Source: a virus
IMG/VR virus record: IMGVR_UViG_3300020154_000010
Location: 1-38,179 of that record
Strand: one strand, 5' to 3'
Length of the DNA stretch: 38,179 nt
Part shown: in pieces, positions 20,369 through 29,543 of the stretch
Layout: each line of letters opens with the position of its first letter
Position numbering within the stretch: position 1 is the stretch's first letter
The notes under the pieces: generated by a model
Database searches by the model: none
What the model was told of the DNA's origin: nothing
Seen by the model: the letters and a program-made list of their open reading frames with translations, nothing else
Made by a program: the position numbers and the translations under genes

Positions 20369-20524
20369 TCAGGTGCTGAGAAGGGCGGTCAGGAAGTTAA
20401 CGATGTGGTCCGTAGGCAGTCCCGGGACGTAGCGCGCTGCGTACGCGACACCCGCCACGACAACCGGCAGGACGACGGCCTTGTGTTCACGGGCCCAAGC
20501 CAGGGCCACCTTCATCTTGTCCAT
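20369..20524 (-). CDS. 51-residue single-pass membrane protein (lysis region)
   Basis: ATG 20524, two bases after the stop of the holin-like gene. MDKMKVALAWAREHKAVVLP then VVVAGVAYAARYVPGLPTDH: a charged N-terminus, one hydrophobic helix (about residues 16-31), then an amphipathic tail ending FLTALLST. Size, membrane helix and place beside the endolysin suggest a second holin or a pinholin/antiholin-like protein. TTAAC of GTTAACG encodes part of the tail. Function is inferred from context. Confidence 0.65.
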   Translation of the reverse strand: MDKMKVALAWAREHKAVVLPVVVAGVAYAARYVPGLPTDHIVNFLTALLST

Positions 20525-20526
20525 AA

Positions 20527-20766
20527 TCAGCCCTTTCCGAGCTTCGTGTAGACGGCAACCCCTGCGGCTAACACCGACGTTGCCAGCGTGACAGCGGGGG
20601 AGTACTTCCAGCGCTCCACGGCGCGTATGCGGTCTTCGTGGTCGGTCAGCTTCGCGGCCACGGCGGCGTGGGTCAGCGTGGACTCCTGCACCTCTGCCCG
20701 CATGGCCACGAGTTCGTCATAGATCTCTCGTGCGCCGATGGTCACCGACCCCAGATCGTCACTCAT
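20527..20766 (-). CDS. Holin-like protein: coiled coil plus one membrane helix
   Basis: 79 residues. A helical, charged N-terminus (REIYDELVAMRAEVQESTLT to ERWKYS) is followed by SPAVTLATSVLAAGVAVYTK, a single hydrophobic helix, and a basic end. This form is frequent beside endolysins of actinophages and is usually annotated as holin. It would make the membrane holes that release the amidase. Follows the endolysin gene, separated by a CTGGCCGC/GCGGCCAG hairpin. Confidence 0.7.
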   Translation of the reverse strand: MSDDLGSVTIGAREIYDELVAMRAEVQESTLTHAAVAAKLTDHEDRIRAVERWKYSPAVTLATSVLAAGVAVYTKLGKG

Positions 20767-20828
20767 GTGTCCTCCAGGCTGGCCGCAGGATGGTCATGTC
20801 CCGCGGCCAGCGGTCAGGCAGTGTCCGG

Positions 20829-21803
20829 TCAGGCGGTCGTGACCATGCGGACAGAAATGGACTCGATGGCCGCTCGGATCTCCGCCTTCAGCGCGGACAG
20901 GTCAGCGCTGGTCCCCGCGGCCACGGCGTCCACCAGCTTGTCAATGGTGGCCTGCTGCGCGGTCAGCTTGGCCAGGATGAGATCCGTGTTGTCCGCAGCT
21001 CGGCGTGCCTGGCCGTAGCCAGAGGACAGGGCCGTGGCCACGGTGATCCCGTCCTGGAGGCCCTTGTCCTCCTTCCAGCGGTCCTTCATCCACTGGCTGA
21101 CCGCGAGGTTGTCCCGCAGATCCATGCTGTCCTCCTTGGGGGTGGCCGGCGTGGACGGCTTGTCCGGGGCAGGCTCGGTCGGCTTGTCCGCCTGTCCGGA
21201 CAGCGTGGCCGCAATGTCGTCGCGAACAGCGGACATGTCCATCATCTTGCCGGGGGCGTGGCCGGGGTCCCACTTGCCGGGGGAACCCCACTCACCGTGT
21301 CCAATGACCGACTTGGCCGACCAGCCGTGCGCATCGCAGATGGCCGCGGACAGCTTCCGCAGAGCGGCGTACTGCGCGTCGGTCATCTTGTGACTGCCGC
21401 TGTACCAGATCTCCACGCCGTAGAAGCGGGCGTTGCCGTCAACGCTGGACTGGTTGTCCGCTGGGGGACGCTGGCCGTATGACTCATTGATGACCGCGGC
21501 CAGGACGTCCGGGTCACCAGCGCCGGCATGGTTCGCGCGGCCATGGCCAATCAGGTGGACAGTGCCGTCCTGGGCCAGACCGAACTGGGCCAGCGGACCG
21601 GGCAGGCCGGACACACCGTCCCGCAAGAGGGCGCGCTGGTCGCGGCTGTCAGAGCCAGTGTGGTGAACCATGAGACCGTGAACCGGCCCCCACGCGCCCA
21701 TGTGGTTCCGGTTGTGCGTGCGCCAGTTGCCGTACTCCTCGTACCTGACGCCCCACTTCCGGAGCTGGGACAGGAGCTTGTCCGCGGACATGGGAGTGGC
21801 CAT
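20829..21803 (-). CDS. Endolysin: N-acetylmuramoyl-L-alanine amidase (Amidase_2/PGRP)
   Basis: 324 residues from ATG 21803, with GAAAGGA seven bases upstream. The amidase fold is shown by GLMVHHTGSDSRDQ (His47/His48), GVEIWYSGS (Glu131) and IGHGEWGSPGKWDPG (His169, Lys177, Asp179), the zinc and catalytic positions of the family. It cuts the amide bond between muramic acid and the peptide. A linker rich in Pro, Thr and Lys (about 195-220) joins a C-terminal helical part (about 225-324) that may bind the wall or oligomerise; no named wall-binding domain is recognised. Followed by two membrane proteins, forming a lysis cassette. Confidence 0.93.
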   Translation of the reverse strand: MATPMSADKLLSQLRKWGVRYEEYGNWRTHNRNHMGAWGPVHGLMVHHTGSDSRDQRALLRDGVSGLPGPLAQFGLAQDGTVHLIGHGRANHAGAGDPDVLAAVINESYGQRPPADNQSSVDGNARFYGVEIWYSGSHKMTDAQYAALRKLSAAICDAHGWSAKSVIGHGEWGSPGKWDPGHAPGKMMDMSAVRDDIAATLSGQADKPTEPAPDKPSTPATPKEDSMDLRDNLAVSQWMKDRWKEDKGLQDGITVATALSSGYGQARRAADNTDLILAKLTAQQATIDKLVDAVAAGTSADLSALKAEIRAAIESISVRMVTTA

Positions 21804-21826
21804 GCGGTGTCCTTTCAAAGGGGACA

Positions 21827-21862
21827 GCCCCCGGACAGGCAGCGATGCCAGAGACCGGGGGC
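21827..21862 (-). other. Hairpin between fibre and endolysin genes
   Basis: Minus strand GCCCCCGG ... CCGGGGGC with a 20-base loop; CGTTAACG lies next to it near 21865. No T-tract follows, so termination would be weak at best. Confidence 0.45.
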
Positions 21863-21880
21863 CGTTAACGAGTGTGGGGG

Positions 21881-23479
21881 TCAGGAGACGAGGTTGGCGC
21901 CAGGCACCGTGCTGCCGCCCGTGAACGCAGTCGTCGCAGCAGAGGTGAAGACGAGGGCCGCAGAGTCTGTCCAGCCGTTCCCCGTCAGGTCGTTGTTCGC
22001 CACCGTGTTACCGGCAGCGGACGTGCCAGAGATGGTGATGCCGTTGGTACCAGAGCCCTTGATGATGCGGTTGTTCGACACCATGCCGTCCTGCGCTCCG
22101 TCGCTGAGACGGATGCCGGCCTGCGCCGCGCCCTCAACACGGTTGCCCGTGACCACGAAATCATTCGACGTGGCAACGAATATGCCGTGCGTCCCGGTCA
22201 CGTCCACCGTGTTGCCGGCCACGTTCGCGCCAGAGGAGTCGGATACGTTGATCCCGTTGGAGCCGGCAGTCCGGACCACGTTGGAGCCGATCTGGGCACC
22301 CGCGCTGTTGAAGCAGACGATGCCCGTGGACTGTACGCCGCTGACCGTGTTACCCGTGACGTTCGGTCGGTCGCAGTACTCCACGTGGATGCCGTTGGAG
22401 GCATCGGTCACGAACCCGAGCACACTGTTGCCCGTGATCGTCACCTGGTCGTAGGTGCCGCCCGCCGAGCCGAACACTCGAATGCCAGAAGCCGTCAGGG
22501 CGCCCTCCACCGTATTGCCCGTAATCGCGATGTTGCGGCCGTTTACGGTGAACCCCACTTCAGCGGGGTCGGGGCGGGAGAGCTGGATACCCGACATGCC
22601 CGAGTTGGTGATGACGTTGTTAGCGATGACGACGCGGCGCCAGCCGAACCCGTAGATGCCCTGCTGCCTGGTGCCCTCAATACGGTTGCCAATGATCTGG
22701 ATACCGTAGTAGTAGGTGCCAGACTCCAGCTTGTGCGAGCCGACACCGCGGCCGAAGCTACCCAAGCGGTCGGACGGCCCGACGTAACAGCCCTCTACCA
22801 GCATGTTCCTGGACGGGGTGCCGTCGAACAGGCCGATAGCCGATGAACCAGTGACTGCCATGTCGAACTGGATTGCTTCGCTGAAGGCCCGACTGCCGTT
22901 ACCGCTGTTGTCCAGGTAGCCCAGGAAACGGCAGTTCAGGACGCGTCCGCCATCAGTTGAGTTGAACTCCACGCCGTGTGCGCTGGACACGTTCGTGATC
23001 GTTGCATCCCGGACCGTGATGTCAGCGCAGTGGATGAACCCCATGGCGTTCGTTGTGGCGGACACGGTACCGGTCGTACCGTCGAACGCGTTCGCGTCCC
23101 AGGTACCACCCAGGACAGTGATGTGGGAGTGGCCAGCATACCCGCCGAATACCTCGTCGCTGCGGAAGTTGCGAAGCAGGCCCGTGTTCCCCACAGAGCG
23201 AATCGTTGCCCCGTAAGCCTCTATCGTCGTGTGATCGTAAACCACCAGAAAGGTCGTGATGGCGTACGTCTTGCCAGGCTGGAACTGGACGATGCCGCCC
23301 CCCTGATCACGGGCAGCGTCCAGAGCCGACTGGATAGCCTCCGTGTCATCAGTGACACCGTCCCCGACAGCGCCGTATGCGTCCACGCGGATCGACGTGC
23401 CAAGCCGCTCAAGCATGTACTGAAGCCGGCCAGCCGTGATGTCCATGCCGACAAGCCACTGATCAACAGGAGTGGACAA
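21881..23479 (-). CDS. Tail fibre/spike with pectate-lyase-like right-handed beta-helix
   Basis: 532 residues from TTG 23479, with AAGGAG six bases upstream. VDAYGAVGDGVTDDTEAIQS (about residues 33-52) is the entry signature of the pectate_lyase_3 family. Then come many short N-x-V-x-G repeats (ITGNTVEG, ITGNSVLG, VTGNTVSG, VTGNRVEG) that form the rungs of a parallel beta-helix. Such spikes bind, and often cut, host surface polysaccharide; a receptor-binding role is likely. The short N-terminus would attach to the minor tail protein encoded upstream. Enzyme activity cannot be read from the sequence. Confidence 0.85.
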   Translation of the reverse strand: MSTPVDQWLVGMDITAGRLQYMLERLGTSIRVDAYGAVGDGVTDDTEAIQSALDAARDQGGGIVQFQPGKTYAITTFLVVYDHTTIEAYGATIRSVGNTGLLRNFRSDEVFGGYAGHSHITVLGGTWDANAFDGTTGTVSATTNAMGFIHCADITVRDATITNVSSAHGVEFNSTDGGRVLNCRFLGYLDNSGNGSRAFSEAIQFDMAVTGSSAIGLFDGTPSRNMLVEGCYVGPSDRLGSFGRGVGSHKLESGTYYYGIQIIGNRIEGTRQQGIYGFGWRRVVIANNVITNSGMSGIQLSRPDPAEVGFTVNGRNIAITGNTVEGALTASGIRVFGSAGGTYDQVTITGNSVLGFVTDASNGIHVEYCDRPNVTGNTVSGVQSTGIVCFNSAGAQIGSNVVRTAGSNGINVSDSSGANVAGNTVDVTGTHGIFVATSNDFVVTGNRVEGAAQAGIRLSDGAQDGMVSNNRIIKGSGTNGITISGTSAAGNTVANNDLTGNGWTDSAALVFTSAATTAFTGGSTVPGANLVS

Positions 23480-23488
23480 GAGATCTCC

Positions 23489-26224
23489 TTAAAGAGAAGC
23501 GATGGAGGGATGCGCCAGAGTCACAGCGGCGCCGGCAGCGTGAGACTTCACGACACCGTTAACGGACCTCTGGACAGTCATCGTGAACGTGCCGTCGACA
23601 GGCGCGCTGACAGCCGTGACCTGCATCTCCTCACCGCCGACACTGATAGGCAGCGGGAAAAAGGCAGGGTCGGTGGTCCACATCGGCCCAGCCGTTACGC
23701 GGGCCGTCAGAACCGTGTCCGTCGCCGTGACAGGCTCGTCCAGAACCGTGCCGTCAGTGCCCGCCCTGCTGTACTCAGGGTGATCGGCCTGGGCCAGATT
23801 CCAGGGACCGCCAGGGGCGCAGTTGAACGTGACCTCCCAGCGGTACGGCTCCAGGAGTTCGGACCAGCCGTTAACGATGAGATCCACGGGGACGGTCGAT
23901 ACCCACTTGGGCAGGTCCGTGAGGCGGATCTTGTCTCCCTCGCGCAAGGCCAGGACAGCGGGAATGAGAACCTCAGCACCAGGCTTGTGGAGCATGACCG
24001 TTACCTGGGGATACCTGGCTCCGTCGTACGTGCCCAGGTGCAGACGCCAGTACGCGTGCTGCTCTGGCTGCGTGTCGTTTGCAAGGGACACCGTGTAAGC
24101 AGCGTCATACAGGCCGATGCCGTTGGGCGGAGGCTGGACAGACAGCGGGCCAGTCTCCAGGACAGCGCGGGCGGATGATCCCCCGTCGCGCGTGACCGTT
24201 ACGTCGTTGCGGACGTCGCTGTCATCATCGACAGGTCGGATATCCGGGCCCAGGCCAGGCTCCGTGTAGGAGAGGGTCAGGGCGGGGTCCTGCGTGTAGA
24301 GGGTGGACCGGTCACGGTATCGCAGGCCGATGCGCCGCGGGTCCTCGGAGAGGATTCCCCCATCCGCGTCCGCTGCAGCCTCCAGCAGGTTGAGGAGCGT
24401 GTCCGGGCGCTGGTAGCCGACCAGCTCAGGGACCAGGGGTCCGGGCTGCCGGGTGACCGACAAGGATTCCTCGTCGCTCAGTCGGTAGATGCGGGTACCG
24501 GCGTTCTCGCCTATGTACGCATTGTCGGAACCATCCATGACCGAGACATCAGCGGCAGGGAACACCGCCAGGTGGCCGAATGCCCAGCCCTCTGTCAGCG
24601 GTCCCCAGTCAGCGGTAACAGAGATGACGCTGCCGCACGTACCAGCGGACGAATGACTGACACCGCCTGCGCTGCCACCGACGTCCTGCCAGTCCAGTCG
24701 GTACGTGAACGTGTTGTCGCCGTTGTCGCGGACCCAGAATCGCAGTCGGGTCCACTCCGTGAAGACGTCCGACCCAATGTCGATGAAGTGTTCAACAACA
24801 GGGGTGGCATCCTTGGGCCAGGCCCGACCGCGGAGGATGGCACGTCCCTCCCGCATGTGCAGGTCCCAGTACCGCAGCGTGCCGTTCGTGTTGTACGCGA
24901 TGATCGGGGCATCAGGTCCGGAGGCCGGGGGCACCTTGCCGTCAGCGAAATAGACGAACTCGACTTGCCATGCTCCAGACGCGAACGCAGGCACAGGGGC
25001 GAACAGCGAACCGTCCTTGGTCAGTCGGGGAAGCGGGGACGAAGAGGGGAGAGAGTCCCACTGCGCGTACTCCACGCCGGCCGCAGTCGCGGGACGAACG
25101 CCAGAGATGGGCGAGTACGCTCTCGTGGCCTCTGCTTGCTCCTCGAACGGCCAGTACGCGACCGGGTTACCGGACGGAATGCGTCGGCGGAGCGTAGAGT
25201 CAAGAGCCTTCTGGCCCTGGCCCATGCGGCGGAGGATTCCGGAAGCCTGGACGGGGGTCCATACGTCGACATCGTCCGTCGACCACTCCAGCGGCCAGGA
25301 TGAGATCTCACCTACGAACCGATCCTCTCGGTCCCGAATCTCGGCAGTCCCCTCCAGGGACCAGGCCAGACCCTCCGAGTCCGTAAACGCCGTTATGCCG
25401 GCAGGCAGGGCCCGGAAGTCGGGAGCAGCCACAACCGGGCCGTCGATGCTGCTGCGGACCTCAGCGCGTAGGACTCGGCCGCTGACCGGCAAACGGCCAG
25501 GGCCAGAACTCGTGGTCGGGTCCGTGATGCCGATGCGCAGCGCGGCGCCCCCGTCGAAAATGGGCCGCGGGCCGGCAAGCGTTACGACGCTGAATTCGGT
25601 CCACGGGCCTTCAAGGGAGGTGGCCCAGTAGAACCGGGTCTCACGGTCGCCTGCCGAGTTCGCAGCGCTGTACGTGATGCGCACCGCGGCACGCTCAGGG
25701 AGGACCGGAAGGGACGCACCGTAGAAGTTGTAACCTCCATCAGACTCTTCGCCATCAGAGGACGTCCAGAAGTACAGGGCACCGCCCCAGATCTCCATAA
25801 GCCAGGACTCCGCGCCCGCGTCCCACTTGCCGATGACGCCTTGCCGACGCGGGCTGTACCAGTCGGCCTCCATCTCTACGCGCGCGTCAATGTCGACCAC
25901 CAGCGATGCCGGGTCCGCGGCACTGACGGACTGGCCGGCCGCGTACTCAAGCTGGAGATAGTGGTCACCGCCGCTGGGGATGGACACGCGGACGGGAGTG
26001 TTCTGACCCAGGAGACCGTACAGCGGGGACTCCGCGTTACGGCGGGAATAGAGTCCGCCCTTGTTGTTGATCGTAAACGACAGGGACGAGGGGTCAGCAA
26101 TGGTGCCCAGGTCCGGCTTGCCACGCGTGATCTGCATAGCGTCGCGCAGGTAGACGTCTGCTGAGACGTCCGTCCAGACGCCACCTAGCGCGAACTCTGT
26201 GCGGATATCGAGCGGGAATGCCAC
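23489..26224 (-). CDS. Minor tail protein with concanavalin-like domains
   Basis: 911 residues from GTG 26224, with AGGAGAGGGG upstream. The N-terminus (FALGGVWTDVSADVYLRDAM to GLYSRRNAESPLYGLLGQ) resembles the start of the actinophage baseplate/tail-tip proteins that follow the tape measure. Two jelly-roll segments are visible: LVVDIDARVEMEADW with GVIGKWDAGAESWLMEIWGG (about 110-190), and NPVAYWPFEEQAEATRAYSP with GAWQVEFVYFADGK (about 350-480), like concanavalin/LamG folds. The C-terminal part (about 610-800) looks like a tail-hub domain. Probable role: tail tip and host-wall contact. It lies between tape measure and fibre. Confidence 0.85.
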   Translation of the reverse strand: MAFPLDIRTEFALGGVWTDVSADVYLRDAMQITRGKPDLGTIADPSSLSFTINNKGGLYSRRNAESPLYGLLGQNTPVRVSIPSGGDHYLQLEYAAGQSVSAADPASLVVDIDARVEMEADWYSPRRQGVIGKWDAGAESWLMEIWGGALYFWTSSDGEESDGGYNFYGASLPVLPERAAVRITYSAANSAGDRETRFYWATSLEGPWTEFSVVTLAGPRPIFDGGAALRIGITDPTTSSGPGRLPVSGRVLRAEVRSSIDGPVVAAPDFRALPAGITAFTDSEGLAWSLEGTAEIRDREDRFVGEISSWPLEWSTDDVDVWTPVQASGILRRMGQGQKALDSTLRRRIPSGNPVAYWPFEEQAEATRAYSPISGVRPATAAGVEYAQWDSLPSSSPLPRLTKDGSLFAPVPAFASGAWQVEFVYFADGKVPPASGPDAPIIAYNTNGTLRYWDLHMREGRAILRGRAWPKDATPVVEHFIDIGSDVFTEWTRLRFWVRDNGDNTFTYRLDWQDVGGSAGGVSHSSAGTCGSVISVTADWGPLTEGWAFGHLAVFPAADVSVMDGSDNAYIGENAGTRIYRLSDEESLSVTRQPGPLVPELVGYQRPDTLLNLLEAAADADGGILSEDPRRIGLRYRDRSTLYTQDPALTLSYTEPGLGPDIRPVDDDSDVRNDVTVTRDGGSSARAVLETGPLSVQPPPNGIGLYDAAYTVSLANDTQPEQHAYWRLHLGTYDGARYPQVTVMLHKPGAEVLIPAVLALREGDKIRLTDLPKWVSTVPVDLIVNGWSELLEPYRWEVTFNCAPGGPWNLAQADHPEYSRAGTDGTVLDEPVTATDTVLTARVTAGPMWTTDPAFFPLPISVGGEEMQVTAVSAPVDGTFTMTVQRSVNGVVKSHAAGAAVTLAHPSIASL

Positions 26225-26239
26225 CGCTGACCCCTCTCC

Positions 26240-28390
26240 TTAGCGAGTACCAAAGGCCGTCTGCACGTTGCCCCGGCCGTCGTTCTTGACGATGCGGCGA
26301 ATGAGCCGCTTCATGTCCTCGTCGGCGCCCGTCACGTCGATCACGACGCGCTGGTCCTGACGGACAGCGGCGCGCATGACGCCCTTGGGGGATACGTCCA
26401 TGGCCATGCCCGGCAGGTCCGCGGTCAGGTCCTGCAACTGGCGCCGCAGGGCAGGTACCTGGGCCCTGATGCCATCCTGGAAACCACCGATGACCATGCG
26501 GCCGGCAGGGGAGAGGATGCGCTTGTCCAGGGACTCCGGGCCCTTCCAAGAGGTCAGGCTGGAGGTCAGGTTCTGCAGCGTGCTGCGGACTCCGCCAATG
26601 GCGCTCTTAATGCCGTTGATGAAGCCGTTGATCAGAGACCGGCCAGCGTTGGCCAGGACCCCGTTCAGGCTGCCCAGGGCAGACCGGGCACGGGACGGCA
26701 AGCCCTTGACCCAGGAGACCGCAGAGGCCAGCTTGTCGCGAGTGGCGTTAACGAGTGCCGTGCCCGCGGCCAGGGCCCGCTCCTTCAGCACGCCAGGCAG
26801 AGCCGCCAGAACTACAGCCACCTTGGTCGGCATCGTGCTCAGCCACTCCACGGCGGCGTTGAAGTGCGTGACAACCCAGTCCTTGGCCTGGCCGAACCAG
26901 TCAGAGAACTTCCCGGGGAGGGTACCGAACCACGAGATAGCGGCCACGATTCCCGCGACTGCGCCCTTGACAGCGGCCAGCACGGCGGACCAGACAGCTT
27001 GGACGATGTTGCGGAACGTCTCACTGCGCTGGTACGCAATGACGATGATCGCTACCAGGCCGACTATCAGGGCGATGATCAGGCCGACGGGGTTGGCCCG
27101 CATGACCGCGTTGAGGATGCCCTGTGCAACGGCCCAGGCGCGCGTGACCATGGCGGCCACCCGCACGTAGAGCGTGTACGCCTTGATGGCAACCGAGATG
27201 GCCAGCCAGCCAGCGCCGATGGCAGTCAGTACGTCGGGCGGTAGGGCGTTGATCAGCTTGGCCGCATAGGTAGCCAGCTTCGCAGTGACCCCGATGACCG
27301 GAGACAGCGCGGTGAAGACGTCAAGAGCAGCCTTGGCCAGAGTGCCCAGGGTCTCACTGCCCTCGCGGGCCAGGTCCAGGAACACCTGAAGGCCGTCGCT
27401 GCCCTTCAGGCTGGTTGCCCAATCTGCGAACGCCGCAGTCAGGTCGGCCAGGCCTCCCGTCATGCCCGTAGACGCAGGGAGGAACGCCTGCAGGAGACCA
27501 CCGAAACCGACAGCAAGGTTCTTGATGATGGCCAGGAAGTTGGACAGGGCCGGGCCAGCGGCGTTGGCCATGTCATCGGCCCACTCCTTGAAGCGCGCCG
27601 ACTTCACGCCCTTGGCCACACCGTCCAGAAAGCCACTGAAAGCCTTGGCCGCGGACTTCACGAACGGAGTCAAGGTCGGCAAGAGATCCCGGAGGATCTG
27701 CACGCCCTTGGTGTAGACAGGCATCGTCGTGCTTGCGAGGCTGTCCGACCAGGCCTGCTGGTCCTTCTTCAGGTCCTGGAGGGCGGTAGCGTACTTGCGG
27801 GTGGCCGGGGGCAGACCGTCAAGCTGCTGCTGGTACGCAGCATCGGCTTCCTTAGCTGCCTTGGTGGCGGACTCCGCCTCCTTCAGGGCTTGCTTGTACT
27901 CGTCACCGCCCTTGGCTGCTAGCTTCTGGGCCTGGGCCGTCTTCAGGGTGGCAGTCTGGTGTGCTTTCTCTGCCGCCTCAGCGCTGGCAGACGCCTCAGC
28001 AACCGCGTCTAGCTGCGGCTGTGCCGCCATCTGGAACGCCTTCACGGAGGCACCCGCGGCTACGGCGCCGGCTGCCAGGCCTGCCAGGGCGGTAGTTGCG
28101 GAAGCAGCGGCGGCAGGAACGCCGACGGCCAGTACCTTTATCAGGCTCTGCAGCCCTGTACGGGCATGCTCCAGCCCGCTGCTCAGCCCTCTGCCCAGTC
28201 CGCTGCCCAGGGATCGGCCTGCTGCAGCGAAGCGTCCCCGAGAATCGCGCAGTCTGCCCTCAGCGTCGGTGGTCACATCGTCAACGGCAGGGACAAGCCG
28301 CCGCAGGGACGCAACAGCGCGCTGCACTCCCGATGCCACGGGGGACGAGTCGATGCCCAGACGGACAGTCAGCGACTGAAGAGTGGCCAT
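26240..28390 (-). CDS. Tape measure protein
   Basis: 716 residues, ATG with GGGGAGG seven bases upstream. It starts MATLQSLTVRLGIDSSPVAS, has an Ala/Gly-rich hydrophobic helix (VGVPAAAASATTALAGLAAG), a long coiled-coil Ala/Lys/Gln region, then a membrane-like segment (GLIIALIVGLVAIIVIAYQR, about 435-455), and a C-terminal helical part ending TAFGTR. These are the normal marks of tape measure proteins, which set tail length at roughly 1.5 angstrom per residue, here near 105-110 nm. It follows the frameshifted chaperone genes, which is its fixed place. Confidence 0.95.
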   Translation of the reverse strand: MATLQSLTVRLGIDSSPVASGVQRAVASLRRLVPAVDDVTTDAEGRLRDSRGRFAAAGRSLGSGLGRGLSSGLEHARTGLQSLIKVLAVGVPAAAASATTALAGLAAGAVAAGASVKAFQMAAQPQLDAVAEASASAEAAEKAHQTATLKTAQAQKLAAKGGDEYKQALKEAESATKAAKEADAAYQQQLDGLPPATRKYATALQDLKKDQQAWSDSLASTTMPVYTKGVQILRDLLPTLTPFVKSAAKAFSGFLDGVAKGVKSARFKEWADDMANAAGPALSNFLAIIKNLAVGFGGLLQAFLPASTGMTGGLADLTAAFADWATSLKGSDGLQVFLDLAREGSETLGTLAKAALDVFTALSPVIGVTAKLATYAAKLINALPPDVLTAIGAGWLAISVAIKAYTLYVRVAAMVTRAWAVAQGILNAVMRANPVGLIIALIVGLVAIIVIAYQRSETFRNIVQAVWSAVLAAVKGAVAGIVAAISWFGTLPGKFSDWFGQAKDWVVTHFNAAVEWLSTMPTKVAVVLAALPGVLKERALAAGTALVNATRDKLASAVSWVKGLPSRARSALGSLNGVLANAGRSLINGFINGIKSAIGGVRSTLQNLTSSLTSWKGPESLDKRILSPAGRMVIGGFQDGIRAQVPALRRQLQDLTADLPGMAMDVSPKGVMRAAVRQDQRVVIDVTGADEDMKRLIRRIVKNDGRGNVQTAFGTR

Positions 28391-28403
28391 GGTGAACCTC
28401 CCC

Positions 28404-28738
28404 TCAGTCTTTTGTTTTCACGGTGCCGCCGAGTGCGGCGTTGGCCCTGACGACGTCCTGCCAGATCTCGGCCGGCGTCTTCTTACGCTTGAACCAGGTG
28501 GGGATGAAGTCGGAGACCTTGGCCCGCTTCTTAGGACCCTGCGAGTTCACGATGGTCGCGGAGACGATGCCCGCAGCGATGTCCCCGCGGAGACGAGAAT
28601 CCAGCGGGCCCGTGATCTTCTCGTAGGCCAGCCACTCCGACAGTTCGCGGGAGGACGTGCGGGCCAGCAGTTCACGGACAGGCATACCGAGGTAGCCGGC
28701 CAGGCGGAAATAGAACTGCCGCTCTGGCCGGTCCGTCA
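28404..28738 (-). CDS. Tail assembly chaperone, frameshifted downstream part
   Basis: Frame -1 to the upstream chaperone, read as a fusion by frameshift at GGGAAAC. After the slip it continues LTDRPERQFYFRLAGYLGMP, then ELLARTSSRELSEWLAYEKI, ending AALGGTVKTKD. An internal ATG at 28685 exists but has no ribosome site, so independent translation is unlikely. The fused protein from 29110 would have 235 residues. As in lambda G/GT, the long form probably helps assemble the tail tube round the tape measure encoded directly downstream. Confidence 0.85.
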
Positions 28739-29110
28739 GTTTCCCGTCAGCTCCTTCACGTCGTCATCGGAGAGGCCGGACAGGCGGGAAGAGACCTCCA
28801 CGACGCGGGTCAGGGCCTGCGCGTTCTTCGCGCCGAGCCGCTTCACGACAGCGTCACCGCGGAACAACCGGGCGCCGTTCTCGTCCACGATCGTGGCAGC
28901 GGCCAGGCGGGCGCGGTAGTTGTCCATGGCTTTATCCTTGGACACGCCGGACATGTTGTCCTTCAGCATGGCCGCCTCGAACTGGTCACGCTCCGTGCCG
29001 GTCATACCGCGTACCAGGACGGTGCCGCCCCACTCCGGGACGTCGACCGGCTCCGGCTTCAGGTCCTCAGCGTTCAGGATGTCATCAGCAGACAGGTACA
29101 TGGGGTTCAC
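28736..29110 (-). CDS. Tail assembly chaperone, short form
   Basis: 124 residues. MNPMYLSADDILNAEDLKPE then GTVLVRGMTGTERDQFEAAM and DDDVKELTGN. Small acidic protein just before the tape measure, with the typical V-R-x-M-T-x-x-E segment of these chaperones in actinophages. Its start overlaps the tail tube stop by four bases. The end carries the slippery heptamer that yields the longer fusion. Confidence 0.9.
   Translation of the reverse strand: MNPMYLSADDILNAEDLKPEPVDVPEWGGTVLVRGMTGTERDQFEAAMLKDNMSGVSKDKAMDNYRARLAAATIVDENGARLFRGDAVVKRLGAKNAQALTRVVEVSSRLSGLSDDDVKELTGN
28739..28745 (-). other. Programmed -1 frameshift site GGGAAAC
   Basis: In the frame of the short chaperone the codons are GGA-AAC-TGA; slipping back one base reads GGG-AAA-CTG and enters the downstream frame. 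It fits X-XXY-YYZ exactly, and the slip site abuts the stop codon. Confidence 0.9.
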
Positions 29111-29535
29111 GCTCCGGGGGTGATGGTCGGCTTGCCGGACACCTTGAAGGTCAGCTCTGCAGTGAGCTGACCGTCCACGGGGGCCTCAGGGGAGAAGCCG
29201 GTCAGGATGAGCTTCAGTTCCCAGGAACCGCCACCTGCGGTAGCGGGGAACACCAGCTTGTAGTCACGCGGCACGGCATCCCCGAAGTCGTCAATCAGGG
29301 TGTCGTGCTTCTCGGGGTCATAGTTGACCTCCAGAGACACCTCCCCACCGTCCTTCAGGCCGCCGATGAACTCACGCCAGCCGTCGGTGTTGTCATGCGC
29401 GGTGACGTCGTACGTCTCCCGCTCCAGCTCCGGACCGCCGACGTTGGTCACGTTGGCGATAGTGGTGAAGACGGGGGTAGTGGGGGCCATGTCGGACCGC
29501 TGCAGCGCGATTCCGAACGCGTCAATGCCAGCCAT
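29107..29535 (-). CDS. Major tail (tube) protein
   Basis: 142 residues, ATG with TAGGAG seven bases upstream. MAGIDAFGIALQRSDMAPTT, then ANVTNVGGPELERETYDVTA and HDNTDGWREFIGGLKDGGEV are typical of siphovirus tube proteins: a Thr-Asn-rich loop and the E-T-Y-D-V-T-x-H-D motif before a conserved W-R-E-F-x-G-G. The protein polymerises as hexameric rings. It lies between the tail terminator and the chaperones, as usual. Confidence 0.9.
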   Translation of the reverse strand: MAGIDAFGIALQRSDMAPTTPVFTTIANVTNVGGPELERETYDVTAHDNTDGWREFIGGLKDGGEVSLEVNYDPEKHDTLIDDFGDAVPRDYKLVFPATAGGGSWELKLILTGFSPEAPVDGQLTAELTFKVSGKPTITPGA

Positions 29536-29543
29536 GAAGGCTC

